DNA of 9,832 nt from an uncultured Bacilli bacterium (GTDB taxonomy: Bacteria; Bacillota_I; Bacilli_A; ML615J-28; CAG-698), in assembly GCA_947624315.1 (NCBI GenBank), contig CANQJU010000029.1, positions 1 through 9,832 of the forward strand, written 5' to 3'. The notes under the pieces were generated by a model. The model saw only the letters and a program-made list of their open reading frames with translations, was not told the DNA's origin and did no database searches. Positions 7,754-9,832 of the stretch are shown here, one piece after another (the first letter of the stretch is position 1; each line of letters begins with the position of its first letter). The position numbers and the translations under genes are program-made.

Positions 7754-8692
7754 TTATATTAAATTTATATTGTTTTCAATAATATATTTCTTTAAGTTAT
7801 TAATATAATCATATCCATTATCACTTTGAAATACATAGATAGTAATTTCATGCAATCTATTATTTAAACTAACAAGAGATTCATTATTATTAATATTTTC
7901 TTTTACTTCTTCATAGAATTCATTGCCATTACTATGAGGATATAGATAATATAATTTAGATACTTCTTCGGCCACATTAGGAAAGCCTAACAATTCAAAC
8001 ATATCAATAACATTATTTAAATACTCATGATAAAATAACATGAAATAGTTAATTCCGCCATTATGAATAGTCAAAATAAATAATAAATAAATATAAATAT
8101 TAAAAACTTCTTTAGAAAAATCATTATATTTGATTCTTTTGTTTAAGACTTCAAAAACACCTTTGAAAAAATAATCATCATCAAATGATAATATTTTTTC
8201 CATATTTTCATCACCTATATAATCATTAATAAAAAAGGTATCCGGTAAAATATTCAAAATATTATCATAAACATTTTTTACTTCATCAATGCAAATTATT
8301 TTATAAGAACGTTTTTTATCAAATATTTGTACAAAACTAAAAGTATTTTTATATTTTTTAGAATTATATTCGGCTTGAATCTTAACAACATCTTTGGTAT
8401 TAACAATAATAGGTTTTTTTATATTTCCAAAAGTATGAAAAGCATATATTAATATTTGTTTATTTACATTATCATATAATAAATTATCCTTAGGGATTAT
8501 TATTAACCATATTGTTAAAGCAATTGTGAATAATAAAAGCACTCCTAAAATTGCCCCAACAATCATATTATCAATATATATAAATGAAAAAGCAACAATA
8601 AATGCCACAAATACATCAACAAGCAAAAAACTTAAAATCATTTTTTTCTTGATTTTTGCACATGAGCCTATAACTTTATATTTATCTATCAT
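7754..8692 (-). CDS. Two-TM membrane protein with DUF4375/DMP19-like C-terminal domain
   Basis: This 312-residue protein has two strongly hydrophobic segments near the N-terminus (about 18-40 and 43-67). A beta-rich stretch follows (about 70-150) and could be a PH-like domain, though this is only an impression. The C-terminal part (about 170-310) resembles DUF4375/DMP19: an NGG motif (211-213) followed by aromatic residues, then a helix ending in LLGFPNVAEEV, and a final Asn/Tyr/Lys-rich helix. DMP19 of Neisseria is a DNA-mimic protein, but most DUF4375 members have no known function. The frame extends to a GTG at 8701, which lies inside the AGGTGA ribosome site; ATG 8692, 5 nt after that site, is the likely start. 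It overlaps the stop of the preceding gene by 11 nt, so the pair is translationally coupled. The function is unknown. Confidence 0.7.
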   Translation of the reverse strand: MIDKYKVIGSCAKIKKKMILSFLLVDVFVAFIVAFSFIYIDNMIVGAILGVLLLFTIALTIWLIIIPKDNLLYDNVNKQILIYAFHTFGNIKKPIIVNTKDVVKIQAEYNSKKYKNTFSFVQIFDKKRSYKIICIDEVKNVYDNILNILPDTFFINDYIGDENMEKILSFDDDYFFKGVFEVLNKRIKYNDFSKEVFNIYIYLLFILTIHNGGINYFMLFYHEYLNNVIDMFELLGFPNVAEEVSKLYYLYPHSNGNEFYEEVKENINNNESLVSLNNRLHEITIYVFQSDNGYDYINNLKKYIIENNINLI

Positions 8693-9248
8693 TGTGCTCA
8701 CCTTTAATCAAATAGAAAATACCATTTCTCATTTCCTTTTTGTCTAATAAAATTAAATGAGAACTAATTTTATTTTTTATATATGACCAATGAAAATCAG
8801 AAAAACTATCAACTTTTTCATTTAATACATCATCTTCTTGAACAAAAAACTTTAAAACAATCGGATAAACATCCTTATACACACCATATGACATAAAGTC
8901 AAAATAAATATCATTATATTTAGTCATCAGCTTTTTCCAATAAACATTGGATGTGACTAAATAATCATTTTCTTTTAATTTGTAATAATCAGCTAAAGCA
9001 CTTGGAAACTTTAACATTAGTATACAATCCATTTCATCATTATAACAAGCAATAATCAATGGATCTTTTTTGTATACAAGTGCTGGCTGAATATCTCCCA
9101 TATTCATAAATATTTGAATACGTGGGAGACGATTATCAAAGTAACGAATTTCCTTTTCATTTAGATTATAAGCACTTTTTAGTAAATTTATCTTGCTTAT
9201 ATCTAAATGGAAATCATTACCATTTATAATTTTATTATCATTGTTCAT
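8682..9248 (-). CDS. Hypothetical protein, soluble, unknown family
   Basis: I do not recognise this 188-residue protein. It lacks a signal peptide and membrane segments, and is rich in Lys, Asn, Asp, Tyr and Ile. A mixed alpha/beta pattern is suggested by the alternation of short hydrophobic strands (PALVYKKDPLIIACY near 55-69, ILMLKF near 76-81) with charged helices. No catalytic motif stands out. A GAGGAG ribosome site (9255-9260) lies 6 nt before the ATG, which supports real translation. The last codons overlap the start of the two-TM DUF4375-like gene, so the two products are made together and may interact. An immunity or accessory protein is one possibility, but nothing in the sequence proves it. 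The upstream region is unusually long and noncoding. Confidence 0.75.
   Translation of the reverse strand: MNNDNKIINGNDFHLDISKINLLKSAYNLNEKEIRYFDNRLPRIQIFMNMGDIQPALVYKKDPLIIACYNDEMDCILMLKFPSALADYYKLKENDYLVTSNVYWKKLMTKYNDIYFDFMSYGVYKDVYPIVLKFFVQEDDVLNEKVDSFSDFHWSYIKNKISSHLILLDKKEMRNGIFYLIKGEHNDR
8698..8703 (-). promoter_or_regulatory. Ribosome binding site deciding the start of the DUF4375-like gene
   Basis: Minus-strand AGGTGA lies inside the end of the preceding gene and 5 nt before ATG 8692. The alternative GTG start at 8701 falls within this site and so cannot use it. Confidence 0.6.
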
Positions 9249-9599
9249 TTATAACTCCTCATAAATTATATTTATTTTTGTTATACATCTACTCTTCTCA
9301 TAAAGCATTTTATAAAGTATTTCTTTCTGCATATATAGGTCCTCTTGCTAAAAACATATCCGATACATATTATTAAATTTACTATTTCGAATTAAACTGT
9401 TTATATGGAAAATTAAACGTCCCATTTTGCATCTAAATATTTTTTTGTGTAGTTAATTGTTTATATTTAGCAATCTTCATAAATTGAACAATTACAATAA
9501 TTTATTTAATATATTTCTTCATTTTTAATTTAAATTTACCTTAAATTATCACCTTTTTCCTTTATTAATTATTAACATTTTTTAAACATCAAAAGGATT

Positions 9600-9653
9600 A
9601 ACTTTAAAAAATTAAAAGTTACCCTAATAACTTCCTCATCAGTTAAATAACTG
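9600..9653 (-). repeat. Cluster of short inverted AGTTA/TAACT elements, possible leader hairpins or operator
   Basis: Three small inverted repeats are packed together: AACTTT/AAAGTT (9600-9605, 9615-9620), AAGTTA/TAACTT (9616-9621, 9628-9633) and CAGTTA/TAACTG (9640-9645, 9648-9653). The first two share bases, so they would be mutually exclusive as RNA hairpins. In the minus-strand RNA the second is followed by TTAATTTTTT. The stems are short and AT-rich, so the cluster may be a protein-binding site, an attenuator-like leader or chance. Confidence 0.35.
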
Positions 9654-9689
9654 CAATAGCCATATTAAAAATTAATTTTATCCCACTAT

Positions 9690-9719
9690 ATTATATCACA
9701 TAACTTAATAAATTAGCAA
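9690..9719 (-). promoter_or_regulatory. Candidate promoter upstream of the unknown-function gene pair
   Basis: TTGCTA (9714-9719) and TATAAT (9690-9695) are 18 nt apart, with a TG extended -10 like the other promoters in this window. Transcription would start near 9683 and run leftward through the noncoding region to the gene at 9248. A TAACTT element (9701-9706) lies in its spacer. Confidence 0.5.
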
Positions 9720-9765
9720 ATTTATCGACATATTTATGCATTTTTTAAAAAGCAATAAATTAAAA

Positions 9766-9782
9766 ATCCCCTTCAAGGGGAT
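9766..9782 (-). terminator. Rho-independent terminator for a gene entering from the right
   Basis: A GC-rich hairpin (ATCCCC/GGGGAT, loop TTCAA on the plus strand) is followed on the minus strand by TTTTTAATTTATT. The plus-strand side lacks a T run, so termination is leftward and belongs to a gene beyond the right edge. Confidence 0.75.
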
Positions 9783-9785
9783 GAT

Positions 9786-9832
9786 TTAGCTACAACATTT
9801 ATTTTCCTTAATTTTATTTTTTTGTATGAATG
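9786..9832 (-). CDS. Possible last 14 codons of an unidentified gene (partial)
   Basis: One minus-strand frame is open from the right edge and ends on TAA three bases before the terminator hairpin. It would end in KENKCCS, a Lys-rich tail with two adjacent cysteines. The match of stop codon and terminator is the only support; another open frame ends on a TGA inside the hairpin. No family can be named from so few residues. Confidence 0.3.
   Translation of the reverse strand, partial: FIQKNKIKENKCCS

Larger units (their letters stand above)
9249..9765. other. AT-rich region of about 520 bp without a convincing gene
   Basis: No open frame of useful length with a ribosome site is seen on either strand. 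The region holds a candidate minus-strand promoter (9690-9719), a cluster of short inverted AGTTA/TAACT elements (9616-9653) and a stretch (about 9310-9480) where one minus-strand frame gives peptide-like fragments broken by stops. No clear promoter was found immediately in front of the gene at 9248: a TATAAT at 9265-9270 is too close to its ribosome site. The upstream promoter may therefore serve it with a leader of about 435 nt. Confidence 0.5.

Noticed and set aside
8526..8747. Plus-strand frame of 73 codons
   Set aside because: It is antisense to the transmembrane segments of the DUF4375-like protein; low-complexity Thr/Asn/Ile content is what the complement of such codons gives.
9636..9642. 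CTGATGA on the minus strand, a hammerhead-ribozyme core motif
   Set aside because: The second core element and the three required stems are not found around it; a 7-nt match alone is expected by chance.
9765..9783. Hairpin at the right end as part of an insertion sequence or CRISPR repeat
   Set aside because: Only one copy is present; the T-rich tail on one side makes it an ordinary terminator.
1..9832. Mycoplasma-type code (TGA = Trp)
   Set aside because: Tryptophans checked in conserved motifs are TGG, and no gene needs TGA read-through.

Overview
This is an AT-rich window in which every convincing gene lies on the minus strand, so the genes read from right to left. Small intergenic gaps, clear Shine-Dalgarno sites, sigma-A type promoters (TTGACA/TATAAT, often with an extended -10) and hairpin-plus-T terminators all point to a low-GC Gram-positive bacterium (Bacillota, perhaps a gut Erysipelotrichia/RF39-like or Acholeplasma-like lineage). 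That placement is inference. Tryptophan is written TGG wherever I checked and the open genes close on TAA or TAG, so recoding of TGA to Trp, as in Mycoplasma, is not indicated.

Layout from right to left. At 9786-9832 there may be the last codons of a gene running in from the right, followed by a good terminator (9766-9782). Next comes about 520 bp of AT-rich sequence without a convincing gene. It holds a candidate promoter (9690-9719), a cluster of short AGTTA/TAACT repeats and possible relics of a decayed reading frame. Then follows a two-gene unit of uncertain function: a 188-residue soluble protein of unknown family (8682-9248), overlapping a two-TM protein with a DUF4375/DMP19-like C-terminal domain (7754-8692). 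It ends at a terminator (7714-7745).

The best-defined unit is the four-gene operon 7598 to 4518: a MarR-family regulator, a PlsY-like glycerol-3-phosphate acyltransferase, a UgtP/MGDG-synthase-type glycosyltransferase and a GalU-type UTP-glucose-1-phosphate uridylyltransferase. Genes one to three are packed with -1 to +14 nt junctions. A near-perfect promoter carries a 29-nt perfect inverted repeat over its -10 and start site, the expected operator for the MarR protein. A 17-bp hairpin plus a six-T run closes the operon. In function it joins acylation of glycerol-3-phosphate (first step to diacylglycerol), supply of UDP-glucose and sugar transfer to a lipid: a regulated membrane glycolipid module.

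Downstream, a second promoter (4376-4404) drives a DUF3737 beta-helix protein and a PatB/MalY-type C-S lyase aminotransferase. A third promoter (2278-2306) drives a large M16C presequence-protease-like metallopeptidase, whose C-terminus is cut off by the left edge of the window. I see no mobile element, CRISPR array, tRNA or rRNA. Most of the window is ordinary core metabolism. The most interesting points are the operator-controlled glycolipid operon with a divergent PlsY, and the unknown-function pair at 7754-9248.
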